Below are positions 1 to 8,810 of a DNA stretch of 64,000 nucleotides, piece by piece (the first letter of the stretch is position 1; the number at the start of each line of letters is the position of its first letter). The notes beneath the pieces were generated by a model. It was given only the letters and a program-made list of their open reading frames with translations, made no database searches and was not told the origin of the DNA. This DNA is from Amnibacterium setariae (GTDB lineage: Bacteria > Actinomycetota > Actinomycetes > Actinomycetales > Microbacteriaceae): positions 1,240,001 to 1,304,000 of the forward strand of contig NZ_QXTG01000001.1 in the NCBI RefSeq assembly GCF_003581425.1, in the 5' to 3' direction. The translations under genes were made by a program, and so were the position numbers.

Positions 1-737
1 GCCTCACGAAGCGCTTCGGCGACACCGTCGCCGTCGACGCCATCGACCTGCAGGTCCGCGCCGGATCGTTCACCGGCATCGTCGGCCCGAACGGCGCGGG
101 TAAGACCACGACGCTCTCGATGGTGACCGGCCTGCTCCGGCCCGACGGCGGCCGCGTGCTCGTGCACGGCATCGACGTCTGGGCGGAGCCCGACCGCGCG
201 AAGCGGGCGATCGGCGTGCTGCCCGACGCCCTGCGGCTGTTCGACCGGCTGTCCGGGGCGCAGCTGCTGCACTACTCCGGCGTGCTCCGCGGCCTCGACG
301 CCGCGACCGTGCGGCAGCGGACGGCGGACCTCGTCGCGGCGTTCGGGCTCGAGGACGCGACGGGCCGCCTCGTCGCCGACTACTCCGCCGGCATGACGAA
401 GAAGATCGCGCTCGCCGCGGCGATGATCCATTCGCCGCGGCTGCTCGTGCTCGACGAGCCGTTCGAGTCCGTCGACCCGGTGTCCGCGGCGAACATCGTG
501 GAGATCCTGCAGCGCTACGTGGCCGCCGGCGGCACGGTCGTGCTGTCCAGCCACGGCATGGACCTGATCCAGCGGGTCTGCGACCACGTCGCCGTCATCG
601 TGGGCGGCAGGGTGCTCGCGGCCGGCACGACCGACGAGGTGCGCGGGGGCGAGACGCTGGAGGAGCGCTTCGTCGCGCTGGCCGGCGGGCGGCGTGCCGC
701 CGCGGGCATGGAGTGGCTGCACTCCTTCACCGAGTGA
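1..737 (+). CDS. ABC transporter ATP-binding protein (5' end outside the window)
   Basis: The reading frame is open from base 3, so the start lies upstream of the window. The fragment holds a Walker A motif GPNGAGKT (about bases 84-107), a degenerate signature DYSAGMTKK, a Walker B LLVLDEPFE and a switch histidine in VVLSSHGMDL. This is an ATPase subunit that would power a membrane partner at the cytoplasmic face. The signature reads YSAGM rather than LSGGQ, which is common in ABC-2-type exporters. The gene runs directly into a polytopic membrane protein, so the two probably form one transporter. Substrate is unknown. The family call is secure; the exporter role is inference. Confidence 0.93.
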   Translation, partial: LTKRFGDTVAVDAIDLQVRAGSFTGIVGPNGAGKTTTLSMVTGLLRPDGGRVLVHGIDVWAEPDRAKRAIGVLPDALRLFDRLSGAQLLHYSGVLRGLDAATVRQRTADLVAAFGLEDATGRLVADYSAGMTKKIALAAAMIHSPRLLVLDEPFESVDPVSAANIVEILQRYVAAGGTVVLSSHGMDLIQRVCDHVAVIVGGRVLAAGTTDEVRGGETLEERFVALAGGRRAAAGMEWLHSFTE

Positions 738-757
738 CGGCGGGAGCGGATCCGACC

Positions 758-2326
758 ATGACGCCCCTGCTCGTGCGGCTGAAGCTGCGGCTGCTCGCGA
801 ACCAGTTCCGGCGGAGCCCGTGGCAGGTCGTCGGCCTCGTGCTGGCGATCGTCTACGGCGGCGGCATCACCGCGATGCTCGTGGCGATGCTCGTGGCCCT
901 CCGCTTCGCCGCGCTGCCGCTCGCGACGTCGGTGGTGGTCGGCGGCGGCTCGCTCGCGGTGCTGGCGTTCCTGATCGTGCCGGTGTTCGTCGGCGTCGAC
1001 GACACGCTCGACCCGCGGCGGTTCGCGCTCTTCGGGGTCGAGCGCACCCGGCTCGCGATCGCGCTCGCGGTCGCCGGCGTCGTCGGGGTGCCCGGGCTCG
1101 CCCTCGTGCTCGTCGCCTTCGCGACGGTCGCGACCTGGTCGCGGAACCCGGGCGCGGCCCTCGTCGCGCTCGTCTGCGTGCCGGTGATCGTGCTGACCTG
1201 CGTGCTCCTCTCCCGCATCGGCGCCGCGGGGGCCGGGCTGCTGCTGTCCACCCGGCGGTCGCGGGAGGCGCTCGCGGCGGTGTTCGTGGTCGCGGTCTCG
1301 CTGCTCGCGCCCCTCTTCGTGCTCCTCACCAACCTCGATCTCGGACGGCGCGCGCTGACCGGCATCGGCGCGGTCGTCGCGGTGCTCGGCTGGACGCCGC
1401 TCGGCGCGGCGTGGGCCGCCCCCGCGACCATCGCCGCGGGCAGCCCCGCCGGCGTCGCGCAGCTGGTCGTCGCCCTGGCGACCCTCGTCGTGCTCGCCCT
1501 CGTCTGGCGCGCGCTCGTCGGCACCGCACTCGTGTCGACCGGTCGCCAGGCGCGGCCGCAGACCGTCGCCGGCATCGGCTGGTTCGGCCGGCTGCCCGCG
1601 ACGCCGCGCGGCGCGATCGCCGCCCGCGCCACCTCGTACTGGGCGCGCGACGTCCGCTACCGGGTGAGCGCGATCAGCATCCCGGTCACGCCGATCGTCC
1701 TCGTCCTCGTGCTCGGCCTCGCGGGCGTGCCGGGGGACCGCCTCGCGCTGCTCCCGGTGCCGGTGATCGCGCTGTTCCTCGGCTGGGCCACGCACAACGA
1801 CATCGCCTACGACCACACGGCCATCTGGCTGCACGTCGCCGCCGGGGTCCGGGGCGTGGACGACCGGCTCGGCCGGCTCGCACCCGTCCTCGTCGTCGGG
1901 CTGCCCCTGCTCGTGATCGGCTCGTTCGTCAGCGCCGCGCTCGCCGGGAGCCTGCTGCTCGCCGCGCCCCTGATCGGCGTCTCCTGCGGCCTCGTCCTCG
2001 CGGGCGCCGGGCTCGGCGGCGTCAGCTCCGCGCTCATGCCCTACCCGGTTCCGCGGCCGGGCTCCTCCCCGTTCCAGCACCCGAACTCGACCGGCGGCCT
2101 CGCCGCGGTCGTGCAGTCGGTGCTGTTCCTGCTCCAGCTGCTCGTCGCCGCGCCCGCCGTCGTGCTCGGGCTCCTCGCGCTCTCCGGCGGCGCCGGCTAC
2201 GCCTGGGCGTCGCTCGCCGCCGGGCTCGTGCTCGGCGGCCTCGTCTTCTGGTGGGGGACCGTCGCGGGCGGTCGGGTGTTCGAGCGGCGCGGCCCGGAGC
2301 TGCTCGCGGCGGCGCTGCGCGCCTGA
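758..2326 (+). CDS. Polytopic membrane protein, probable ABC exporter permease
   Basis: A 522-residue protein made largely of hydrophobic segments, with perhaps twelve or more membrane spans, following the ATPase gene by 20 bases. I chose the ATG at 758 because a GGAG at 743-746 lies eleven bases upstream; an in-frame GTG at 734 that overlaps the preceding stop is the alternative. No catalytic motif is visible. The N-terminal region is basic and enters the membrane after about 25 residues, as in permeases of multi-component exporters. Its role as partner of the upstream ATPase is inferred from adjacency. I do not recognise a characterised family, and the substrate cannot be read from the sequence. 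Confidence 0.8.
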   Translation: MTPLLVRLKLRLLANQFRRSPWQVVGLVLAIVYGGGITAMLVAMLVALRFAALPLATSVVVGGGSLAVLAFLIVPVFVGVDDTLDPRRFALFGVERTRLAIALAVAGVVGVPGLALVLVAFATVATWSRNPGAALVALVCVPVIVLTCVLLSRIGAAGAGLLLSTRRSREALAAVFVVAVSLLAPLFVLLTNLDLGRRALTGIGAVVAVLGWTPLGAAWAAPATIAAGSPAGVAQLVVALATLVVLALVWRALVGTALVSTGRQARPQTVAGIGWFGRLPATPRGAIAARATSYWARDVRYRVSAISIPVTPIVLVLVLGLAGVPGDRLALLPVPVIALFLGWATHNDIAYDHTAIWLHVAAGVRGVDDRLGRLAPVLVVGLPLLVIGSFVSAALAGSLLLAAPLIGVSCGLVLAGAGLGGVSSALMPYPVPRPGSSPFQHPNSTGGLAAVVQSVLFLLQLLVAAPAVVLGLLALSGGAGYAWASLAAGLVLGGLVFWWGTVAGGRVFERRGPELLAAALRA

Positions 2327-2385
2327 TGTCCGCGATCGGCGGACGCGCGACGCGGTCGGCGCCCCGGCGTCCTACCCTGGTCGGC

Positions 2386-2649
2386 ATGCCGCTCGACTCC
2401 GTGTCCGACCCCGCCGGCGGGACGTCCACCCTCGACCGCGAGCTGGAGGAGCTCCTCACCCGCGAGGTGACCGAGGACGGCGACCACGACCGCTACTCGC
2501 ACTACGTGCAGAAGGAGAAGATCGTCGAGTCGGCCGTCACGGGCAAGCCCGTGCGCGCGCTCTGCGGCAAGGTCTGGGTGCCGGGCCGCGACCCGGAGAA
2601 GTTCCCGATCTGCCCCGACTGCAAGAAGATCTACGACCGCCTGAAGTAG
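2386..2649 (+). CDS. DUF3039 family protein
   Basis: An 87-residue protein that belongs to the actinobacterial DUF3039 family. It carries the conserved stretches RYSHYVQKEKIVES, ALCGKVWVPGRDPEKFP and CPDCKKIYD. The cysteines in ALCGK and CPDC suggest a small metal-binding fold, but this is inference; no function is established. It lies convergent to pncB, an arrangement I know from other actinobacteria. A TACCCT hexamer at 2373-2378 sits seven bases before the ATG with no Shine-Dalgarno between, so the message is probably leaderless. Confidence 0.9.
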   Translation: MPLDSVSDPAGGTSTLDRELEELLTREVTEDGDHDRYSHYVQKEKIVESAVTGKPVRALCGKVWVPGRDPEKFPICPDCKKIYDRLK

Positions 2650-2659
2650 CCCCCGCTGC

Positions 2660-2697
2660 TCGCGGATCCGCACTTCTCTCGCGGATCCGCAGTTCTC
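2660..2697. repeat. Tandem 19-bp repeat with palindromic GCGGATCCGC core
   Basis: Two adjacent 19-bp units (2660-2678 and 2679-2697) differ at one base and each contain the palindrome GCGGATCCGC. A third core copy lies at 2750-2761, after the terminator hairpin, and a fourth forms a perfect palindrome at 52789-52802. All are intergenic. Function is unknown. Confidence 0.7.
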
Positions 2698-2700
2698 GCC

Positions 2701-2749
2701 CGACACGCCGTCTCGCGGTGGTCGCGGAACGGCGTGTCGCGCCGTTTTT
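2701..2749 (+). terminator. Rho-independent terminator after DUF3039 gene
   Basis: An 11-bp perfect stem (2701-2711 with 2729-2739) is followed by CGCCG and five T residues at 2745-2749. It stands 51 bases after the DUF3039 stop and lies between two convergent genes. Of the hairpins in this window it is the clearest with a T tract. Confidence 0.85.
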
Positions 2750-2780
2750 GCGGATCCGCGAACGCGTCAGCCCGCATGAG

Positions 2781-4076
2781 TCAGCGCAGCGCGGTCGGGA
2801 TGGCGGGGTCGCCGCCCGACAGGCGCTTCGCCTCCGGCGGCAGCTCGCGGACGACGCGCGCGTGGTGCTCGCGCGCGGCCCGCACGCCGTCGGCCCCGAG
2901 GTGCGCCGGGTCGGCGGCGCCGTCGACGACGAGCGGCACGATCAGGTCCCGCGCGTCCGGCACGGCCGGCTGCTCGTCCGCGACGACGATCCGCTCCTCG
3001 GTCGCGACGCCGTCCTCGAGCAGGCGGAACGCCCACTTCCGGCCGCCGGTGCCCGCCTTCTCCACCGACTTCTTCGCGACCGCGCGCATCGTGCCGTCCG
3101 CGTCGGCGCGCTCGACGAGCTTGTAGACGAAGCCCGCGGTCGGGTAGCCGGAGCCGCCGACGAGCCGGGTGCCGGCGCCGTAGGAGTCGACGGGGGAGGC
3201 GGCGAGACCCGCGATCGCGTACTCGTCGAGGTCGTTCGTCACGGTGATCCGCGTGCCGGTCGCGCCGAGCTCGTCGAGCCGCGCCCGCACCGCCTGCACG
3301 ACGACGGGCAGGTCGCCGGAGTCGATGCGCACCGCGCCGAGCTCCGGGCCGGCGAGGCGGACCGCCGTCTCGACCGCGGTCATCACGTCGTAGGTGTCGA
3401 CGAGCAGCGTCGTACTCGGCCCCATCGCGTCGATCTGCGCCTGGAACGCGGCCTCCTCGCTGTCGTGCAGCAGCGTGAAGGCGTGCGCGGCGGTGCCCAT
3501 CGTCGGCACGCCCCAGCGCCGCCCCGCCTCGAGGTTCGACGTCGCCGAGAACCCGGCGATGAACGCGGCCCGGGAGGCGGAGACCGCCGCCCGCTCCTGC
3601 GTGCGGCGCGACCCCATCTCCGCGAGCGGGCGGTCGCCGGCGGCCGACACCATCCGCGCGGCGGCCGTCGCGATCGCGCTGTCCGCGTTCAGGATGCTGA
3701 GGATCAGCGTCTCGAGGATCACCGCCTCCGCGAACGAGCCCTCCACGGTGAGCACGGGCGAGGTGGGGAAGTAGAGCTCGCCCTCCCGGTAGCCGCTGAT
3801 CGAGCCGCGGAACCGGTAGTCGGCCAGCCAGTCCACCGTGGCGGGGGAGACGACGCCCTCCTGCCCGAGCCAGGACAGCTCGGCGTCGCCGAAGCGGAAC
3901 CGCTCGACCGCCTCGAGCAGCCGGCCGGTGCCCGCGAGCACGCCGTACCGACGGCCGCCGGAGAGGCGGCGGGAGAACACCTCGAACACGCTCGCGCGGT
4001 CGCCGGTGCCGTCGCGGAGCGCCGCGTCCAGCATCGTGAGCTCGTACCGGTCGGTCAGCAGCGCCGTGCTCGTCAC
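2781..4076 (-). CDS. pncB: Nicotinate phosphoribosyltransferase
   Basis: The enzyme converts nicotinate, PRPP and ATP to nicotinate mononucleotide in NAD salvage (Preiss-Handler route). The 431-residue length fits the family. The N-terminus LLTDRYELTML is typical, and the active-site region includes VRIDSGDLP and TNDLDEYAI. The GTG start at 4076 is preceded at six bases by TAGGCT (complement of 4083-4088), a leaderless promoter arrangement. The gene is convergent with DUF3039 and divergent from a small membrane protein gene. Confidence 0.95.
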   Translation of the reverse strand: MTSTALLTDRYELTMLDAALRDGTGDRASVFEVFSRRLSGGRRYGVLAGTGRLLEAVERFRFGDAELSWLGQEGVVSPATVDWLADYRFRGSISGYREGELYFPTSPVLTVEGSFAEAVILETLILSILNADSAIATAAARMVSAAGDRPLAEMGSRRTQERAAVSASRAAFIAGFSATSNLEAGRRWGVPTMGTAAHAFTLLHDSEEAAFQAQIDAMGPSTTLLVDTYDVMTAVETAVRLAGPELGAVRIDSGDLPVVVQAVRARLDELGATGTRITVTNDLDEYAIAGLAASPVDSYGAGTRLVGGSGYPTAGFVYKLVERADADGTMRAVAKKSVEKAGTGGRKWAFRLLEDGVATEERIVVADEQPAVPDARDLIVPLVVDGAADPAHLGADGVRAAREHHARVVRELPPEAKRLSGGDPAIPTALR

Positions 4077-4231
4077 GATCCGAGCCTAGAGACCCGTCGT
4101 CCCCTCCAACTGGGGCCTCGCGTCCGGCCGGAGGCGCTCCGTAGCGTGGCCCTCGCCCGGATACCCGACCGGGCTGCCGCGCGGCCACCCATCCGCCGCG
4201 GTCCCCGCCCGCCGAAGAAGGTCCCCCTCCG

Positions 4232-4384
4232 ATGGTCCCCACCCAGGACGTCGTGCTCCTCACCGCGCAGATTCGCACCCTGCTGCCCACCGAACTCGTC
4301 CCCGCCGTCGTCGTCGCCGTCGTGCTCGTCGCCTTCGCGGTGGCGCTCGTGACCGTGTCGGTCCGCCGCCGCGACGCCGACTGA
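4232..4384 (+). CDS. Small single-span membrane protein (50 aa)
   Basis: A 50-codon frame starts at an ATG ten bases after the Shine-Dalgarno-like AAGAAGG (4215-4221). The product has a polar N-terminus of about 20 residues, one hydrophobic span rich in Val and Ala ([19 protein letters not shown]) and a short basic end VRRRDAD, which predicts N-out, C-in topology. A possible -10 box TAGCGT lies near 4140. It stands 74 bases before murI. I do not recognise a family and assign no function. The ribosome-binding site and single-span layout support a real gene, but it is short. Confidence 0.55.
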   Translation: MVPTQDVVLLTAQIRTLLPTELVPAVVVAVVLVAFAVALVTVSVRRRDAD

Positions 4385-4457
4385 CGCCCGCGCCTCCTGC
4401 GCCGCTCGCGCGGACCGCTCGGATCCCGCCCGTCGCGGGCCGGTAGGCTGTCCGGCC

Positions 4458-5333
4458 GTGACGGACGCGCCGATCGGGGTCTTCGACTCCGGGGTCGGCG
4501 GACTGACCGTGGCCCGGGCGATCATCGACCAGCTGCCGAACGAGTCGGTGCTGTACGTCGGCGACACCGCGCACTCGCCCTACGGGCCGAAGCCGCTCGC
4601 CGAGGTGCGCGAGTACGCGCTCGCGGTGATGGACGACCTCGTCGCGCAGGGCGTGAAGCTGCTCGTCATCGCCTGCAACACGGCCTCCGCCGCGATGTTC
4701 CGCGACGCCCGCGAGCGGTTCACCCACGGCGCCGGCATCCCGGTCGTCGAGGTCGTGCTGCCCGCCGTGCGCACGGCCGCGCGCCGCACCCGCACGAAGC
4801 GGATCGGCGTCATCGGCACCGAGGGCACCGTCCGCTCCAACGCGTACGCGGACGCCTTCGTCGCCGACCCCGAGGTGACGGTCGTGCAGGCCGCCTGCCC
4901 GCGCTTCGTCGACTTCGTGGAGGCCGGCATCACCACCGGCCCCGAGCTCTTCGCCGTCGCGGAGGAGTACCTCGCGCCGCTCAAGGCCGCGGACGTCGAC
5001 ACGGTGCTGCTCGGCTGCACGCACTACCCGCTCCTGTCCGGCGCGATCCGCTGGGTGATGGGGCCCGACGTCGCGCTCGTGTCCTGCGCGGACGAGACCG
5101 CCGCCGACGTCTACCGGCAGCTGGTCGAGCACGACCTGCTCCGGACCGCCGGCACCGCGCCGACCTACCGCTTCGAGGCGACCGGGGAGAGCGAGGCCGC
5201 GTTCCTCCGGCTCGCCCGCCGCTTCCTCGGCCCCGAGGTCGCCGCCGTCGACCTCGTGCAGACCGGCGCGATCCCGCTGCCGGTCCCGGGCCGGAGCACG
5301 AACGACCAGACGACGGACGAGGAGTCGAGATGA
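4458..5333 (+). CDS. murI: Glutamate racemase
   Basis: The enzyme makes D-glutamate for peptidoglycan from L-glutamate in the cytoplasm. The 291-residue protein begins [14 protein letters not shown], the family's first catalytic block with the Asp and Ser of the active site. It contains the first catalytic cysteine in VIACNTASA and the second in [10 protein letters not shown]. The GTG start follows the hexamer TAGGCT (4444-4449) by eight bases with no Shine-Dalgarno, so translation is probably leaderless. The stop overlaps the start of rph in ATGA, so the two are translationally coupled. The order murI-rph-rdgB is common in actinobacteria. Confidence 0.97.
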   Translation: MTDAPIGVFDSGVGGLTVARAIIDQLPNESVLYVGDTAHSPYGPKPLAEVREYALAVMDDLVAQGVKLLVIACNTASAAMFRDARERFTHGAGIPVVEVVLPAVRTAARRTRTKRIGVIGTEGTVRSNAYADAFVADPEVTVVQAACPRFVDFVEAGITTGPELFAVAEEYLAPLKAADVDTVLLGCTHYPLLSGAIRWVMGPDVALVSCADETAADVYRQLVEHDLLRTAGTAPTYRFEATGESEAAFLRLARRFLGPEVAAVDLVQTGAIPLPVPGRSTNDQTTDEESR

Positions 5334-6064
5334 CGGAACGACGCGACGGACGGGCCGCCGACGACCTGCGCCCGGTGACGATCGAGCGCGGCTGGAGCAC
5401 GCAGGCCGAGGGGAGCGCGCTCATCTCCTTCGGGAGCACGCGGGTGCTGTGCACCGCCTCCTTCACCAACGGCGTGCCGCGCTGGCTGCAGGGCAAGGGC
5501 CGGGGCTGGGTCACCGCCGAGTACGCGATGCTGCCGCGCTCCACGAACGACCGCATGGACCGCGAGAGCGTGAAGGGCAAGGTCGGCGGGCGCACGCATG
5601 AGATCTCCCGGCTGATCGGCCGCTCGCTCCGCGCGGTCGTCGACACGAAGGCGCTCGGCGAGAACACGCTCGTGCTCGACTGCGACGTGCTGCAGGCCGA
5701 CGGCGGCACCCGCACCGCCGCGATCACCGGCGCCTACGTCGCGATGCACGACGCGATCGAGTGGGGCCGCGAGAAGAAGTTCATCGCCCAGAAGGCCGTG
5801 CCGCTGCTCGACTCGGTCGCCGCGGTCTCCGTCGGCATCATCGACGGCGAGCCGATGCTCGACCTCGCCTACACGGAGGACGTGCGCGCCGAGACGGACA
5901 TGAACGTCGTCGCCACCGGCCGCGGCCTGTTCGTCGAGGTGCAGGGCACCGCGGAGGGCGCGCCGTTCGACCGGAGCGAGCTCGACCGCCTGCTCGACCT
6001 GGCCCTCGGCGGTACGGAGCGGCTCGCCGCCGCGCAGCGCGCCGCGCTGGGGCAGGGCGCGTGA
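5330..6064 (+). CDS. rph: Ribonuclease PH
   Basis: This phosphate-dependent 3' exoribonuclease trims tRNA precursors and forms a hexamer. The 244-residue length is standard. Family blocks are visible: [58 protein letters not shown] and, near the C-terminus, [21 protein letters not shown]. It overlaps murI by four bases upstream and rdgB by four bases downstream (GTGA), which indicates one operon. Confidence 0.97.
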   Translation: MTERRDGRAADDLRPVTIERGWSTQAEGSALISFGSTRVLCTASFTNGVPRWLQGKGRGWVTAEYAMLPRSTNDRMDRESVKGKVGGRTHEISRLIGRSLRAVVDTKALGENTLVLDCDVLQADGGTRTAAITGAYVAMHDAIEWGREKKFIAQKAVPLLDSVAAVSVGIIDGEPMLDLAYTEDVRAETDMNVVATGRGLFVEVQGTAEGAPFDRSELDRLLDLALGGTERLAAAQRAALGQGA

Positions 6065-6648
6065 CCCCCGCGCCGCCGACGATCGTGCTCGGCACGGGCA
6101 ACGCCCACAAGGTCGCCGAGCTGACCGCGATCCTCGGCCCGCTGCTGCCGGGCGTCGAGTTCCTCCGCTCGGAGGGGCCGTCGCCCGTGGAGTACGGCAA
6201 GACGTTCGAGGCGAACGCCCTGATCAAGGCGCGCGCGGCCCACGAGCTGACCGGGCTGCCCGCGATCGCGGACGACTCCGGGATCGTCGTCGACGCCCTC
6301 GGCGGCGCGCCCGGCATCCACTCCGCCCGCTACGCCGGCACCGGCGACGACGGCGACAACCGCCGGCTGCTGCTCGAGCGCCTCGGCGACGCGACCGACC
6401 GGACCGCGCGCTTCGTCTGCGCAGCCGTCTACGTCGACGAGGGCGTCGAGCTCGTCCGCCGCGCGGAGTGGGAGGGCGTGATCCTGCCCGCGGAGCGCGG
6501 CGAGGGCGGCTTCGGCTACGACCCGCTCTTCGTGCCGGACGACGCGGACGGGCGCTCCGCCGGGGAGCTCTCCGCGGACGAGAAGAACGCGATCAGCCAC
6601 CGCGGCAAGGCGTTCCGCGCGCTCGCCGAGGCGGTCCCGCGGCCGTAG
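6061..6648 (+). CDS. rdgB: RdgB/HAM1 non-canonical purine NTP pyrophosphatase
   Basis: The enzyme hydrolyses dITP, ITP and XTP to monophosphates and so keeps deaminated purines out of DNA and RNA. The 195-residue protein starts at a GTG that overlaps the rph stop. It shows the signature [12 protein letters not shown], the metal-binding block [33 protein letters not shown] and the terminal [10 protein letters not shown]. It is the last gene of the murI-rph-rdgB operon and is followed 20 bases on by a convergent dedA-type gene. Confidence 0.96.
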   Translation: MTPAPPTIVLGTGNAHKVAELTAILGPLLPGVEFLRSEGPSPVEYGKTFEANALIKARAAHELTGLPAIADDSGIVVDALGGAPGIHSARYAGTGDDGDNRRLLLERLGDATDRTARFVCAAVYVDEGVELVRRAEWEGVILPAERGEGGFGYDPLFVPDDADGRSAGELSADEKNAISHRGKAFRALAEAVPRP

Positions 6649-6668
6649 CGGGCGCGCTTCCGCGGGCG

Positions 6669-7355
6669 TCAGTCGCGCGAGAGCGTCTCGTTGCTGCTGT
6701 CGGTCGCCGCGGCACGCTTGGCCGCGCGGCTGTTGTGCAGGACGTGCCAGGCGGTCGGGATCAGGGTGAGGACGACGGCGCCGAGCAGGATGAACTCGAT
6801 GTTGTGCTGCACGAAGTCCGACACCGGCGGGATGAACCCGATCAGGTAGCCGAGGAACGTGATGCCGAAGCCCCAGGCGAGCGCGCCGATCGCGTTGTAG
6901 GTGCTGTAGCGCTTGTAGTCCATGCGCCCGACGCCGGCCGCGATGGGCGCGAGCGTCCGGACGATGGGCACGAACCGGGCGAGGATCACCGCGAGCGCGC
7001 CGTACTTGTCGAAGAACGTGTACGTGCGGGTGACCTGCGCCTTGCTGAAGAAGCCGGAGTCTCTTCGCTCGAAGATCCGTGGACCGGTCTTCTTCCCAAT
7101 GTAGTACCCGAGCTCGCCGCCGAGGAACGCGGCGACCGCGATCGCCGGGGCGGCGATCCAGATGCTGATGCCGAGGCCCTCCTCGGCGCTGATGCCCGTG
7201 ATGAGCAGCAGGGTGTCGCCCGGGAAGACGAACCCGACGAGCAGCCCCGTCTCCGCGAAGATCACCGCGCAGACGATCAGCAGCCCGATCGGACCCGCGG
7301 TCTTCAGCGCCTCGGGGTCGAGGAACGGGAAGAGTCCGCTGACCGTCGTGATCAT
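6669..7355 (-). CDS. DedA family membrane protein
   Basis: A 228-residue inner-membrane protein of the DedA (SNARE-associated, VTT) superfamily. The family blocks are FAETGLLVGFVFPGDTLL, GYYIGKKTG, the arginine-bearing LARFVPIVRTLAPIAAGVGRM and the closing membrane spans. Members are linked to recycling of the undecaprenyl phosphate or phospholipid carrier and to membrane homeostasis; which lipid this one handles cannot be told. It lies between the rdgB operon and a tRNA-Leu gene transcribed in the same direction. Confidence 0.93.
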   Translation of the reverse strand: MITTVSGLFPFLDPEALKTAGPIGLLIVCAVIFAETGLLVGFVFPGDTLLLITGISAEEGLGISIWIAAPAIAVAAFLGGELGYYIGKKTGPRIFERRDSGFFSKAQVTRTYTFFDKYGALAVILARFVPIVRTLAPIAAGVGRMDYKRYSTYNAIGALAWGFGITFLGYLIGFIPPVSDFVQHNIEFILLGAVVLTLIPTAWHVLHNSRAAKRAAATDSSNETLSRD

Positions 7356-7380
7356 ACGGCTCCCTCCATCGACCCGGCGG

Positions 7381-7460
7381 TGCGGGAAGAGGGACTCGAA
7401 CCCTCACGCCGAAGCACAGGAACCTAAATCCTGCGTGTCTGCCAGTTCCACCACTCCCGC
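7381..7460 (-). tRNA. tRNA-Leu (anticodon UAG)
   Basis: Read on the complement, the molecule begins GCGGGAG and ends with the pairing strand CTTCCCGC and discriminator A. The anticodon arm is CAGGA / loop TTTAGGT / TCCTG, giving anticodon TAG, which reads CUN leucine codons. The T arm contains GGTTCGAGTCC. A variable arm is present, as expected for class II tRNA-Leu, but it is short. The 3' CCA is not encoded. Confidence 0.93.
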
Positions 7461-7580
7461 CGGAAGCGCGCTCAGTGTACCGATCGGAGGAGTCCTGCGG
7501 GCCACCCGCTCGGCGGGCCTCCGCACCGGCCTGTGGAGAACCGCCGACGCGTCCCCCGGCCGGTCGCCACACTGACGCGC

Positions 7581-8810
7581 ATGACCGATCCCGTGCAGGT
7601 GATCGCGGACTCGGTGCGGTCCCGGGCGCGCCGCGGCACGCTCGGCGCGGCGCCCGAGACGGCGGTGCGCGAGGAGCTGCGCGCCTACGCCGAGCACGCC
7701 TTCGCCGCCGACGTGCCGCTCATCGGCGACGAGGCGCGGGCGGAGCGGCGGATCGTCGCGGACCTGACCGGGTTCGGGCCGCTGCAGCCGCTGCTCGACG
7801 ACCCGGGCGTGGAGGAGATCTGGATCAACGGCCCCACGCGGGTGTTCGTCGCGCGGGGCGGGGTCAGCGAGCTCACGTCCATCGTGCTGAGCGAGCAGGA
7901 GGTCCGCGACCTCGTCGAGCGGATGCTCGTGTCGAGCGGGCGCCGGGTCGACCTCGCCTCGCCGTTCGTCGACGCGTCCCTGCCGGACGGGTCGCGGCTG
8001 CACGTCGTCGTGCCGGACGTCACGCGGCGGCACTGGGCGGTCAACATCCGCAAGTTCTCCGACCGGGTCACGACCCTCGACGCGCTCGTCGGGCTCGGGT
8101 CGCTGCCGCCGGCCGCGGCCGCGTTCCTCGGCGCAGCGATGCTCGCGGGCCTGAACGTGCTCGTCTCGGGCGCGACGCAGGCGGGTAAGACGACCCTGCT
8201 GAACGCGCTCCTCGCCGCGGGGCGCCCGACCGACCGGGTCGTCACCGTCGAGGAGACCTTCGAGCTGCGGGTCCCGGGCCGCGACGCCGTCGCGATGCAG
8301 TGCCGCCAGCCGAGCCTCGAGGGGACGGGCGAGATCACCCTCCGGCGCCTGATCAAGGAGGCGCTCCGGATGCGGCCGGACCGGCTCGTCGTGGGCGAGG
8401 TGCGGGAGGCGGAGGCGCTCGACCTCCTGATCGCGCTGAACAGCGGGGTGCCGGGCGCGTGCAGCATCCACGCGAACTCGGCGCGCGACGCGCTCGTGAA
8501 GCTCTGCACGCTGCCGCTGCTCGCGGGCAGGAACATCGACGCCGGCTTCGTCGTGCCGACCGTCGCCTCCGCGGTCGACCTCGTCGTGCACTGCGAGCTG
8601 CAGCGCGGCGGGCGTCGTCGCGTCCGGGAGGTGCTCGCGCCGACCGGTGCGCTGAGCGCTCCGGCCGCGGAGGGCGGCGTGATCGAGGCGACGCGGCTCT
8701 TCGCGCTCGACGGCGACGTCCTCCGCGCCACCGGGGGCCTGCCGCCGAAGCGGGAGAAGTTCCTCGCGGCCGGGCTCGACCCCGCGGCGCTCGTCGGGCG
8801 CGCCGCGTGA
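7581..8810 (+). CDS. tadA: Tad/Flp pilus assembly ATPase TadA (CpaF family)
   Basis: A 409-residue cytoplasmic ATPase of the type II/IV secretion superfamily, which energises pilus assembly or secretion. The N-terminal domain includes DDPGVEEIWINGP, typical of CpaF. The nucleotide fold has Walker A SGATQAGKTTLLN, where Gln replaces the usual Gly or Ser before AGKT, the Asp box VVTVEETFEL, Walker B RPDRLVVGEVR and a His box GACSIHANSA. I chose the ATG at 7581; CACACT lies seven bases upstream as a weak -10. It overlaps tadB by four bases. No TadZ/CpaE-like ATPase is found upstream, where the tRNA and dedA lie. Confidence 0.93.
   Translation: MTDPVQVIADSVRSRARRGTLGAAPETAVREELRAYAEHAFAADVPLIGDEARAERRIVADLTGFGPLQPLLDDPGVEEIWINGPTRVFVARGGVSELTSIVLSEQEVRDLVERMLVSSGRRVDLASPFVDASLPDGSRLHVVVPDVTRRHWAVNIRKFSDRVTTLDALVGLGSLPPAAAAFLGAAMLAGLNVLVSGATQAGKTTLLNALLAAGRPTDRVVTVEETFELRVPGRDAVAMQCRQPSLEGTGEITLRRLIKEALRMRPDRLVVGEVREAEALDLLIALNSGVPGACSIHANSARDALVKLCTLPLLAGRNIDAGFVVPTVASAVDLVVHCELQRGGRRRVREVLAPTGALSAPAAEGGVIEATRLFALDGDVLRATGGLPPKREKFLAAGLDPAALVGRAA

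Noticed and set aside
7381-7460. tRNA-Leu as an integration site for the adjacent Tad locus
   Set aside because: No second copy of the tRNA 3' end and no integrase are seen in the window, and the Tad genes have the same composition as their neighbours.
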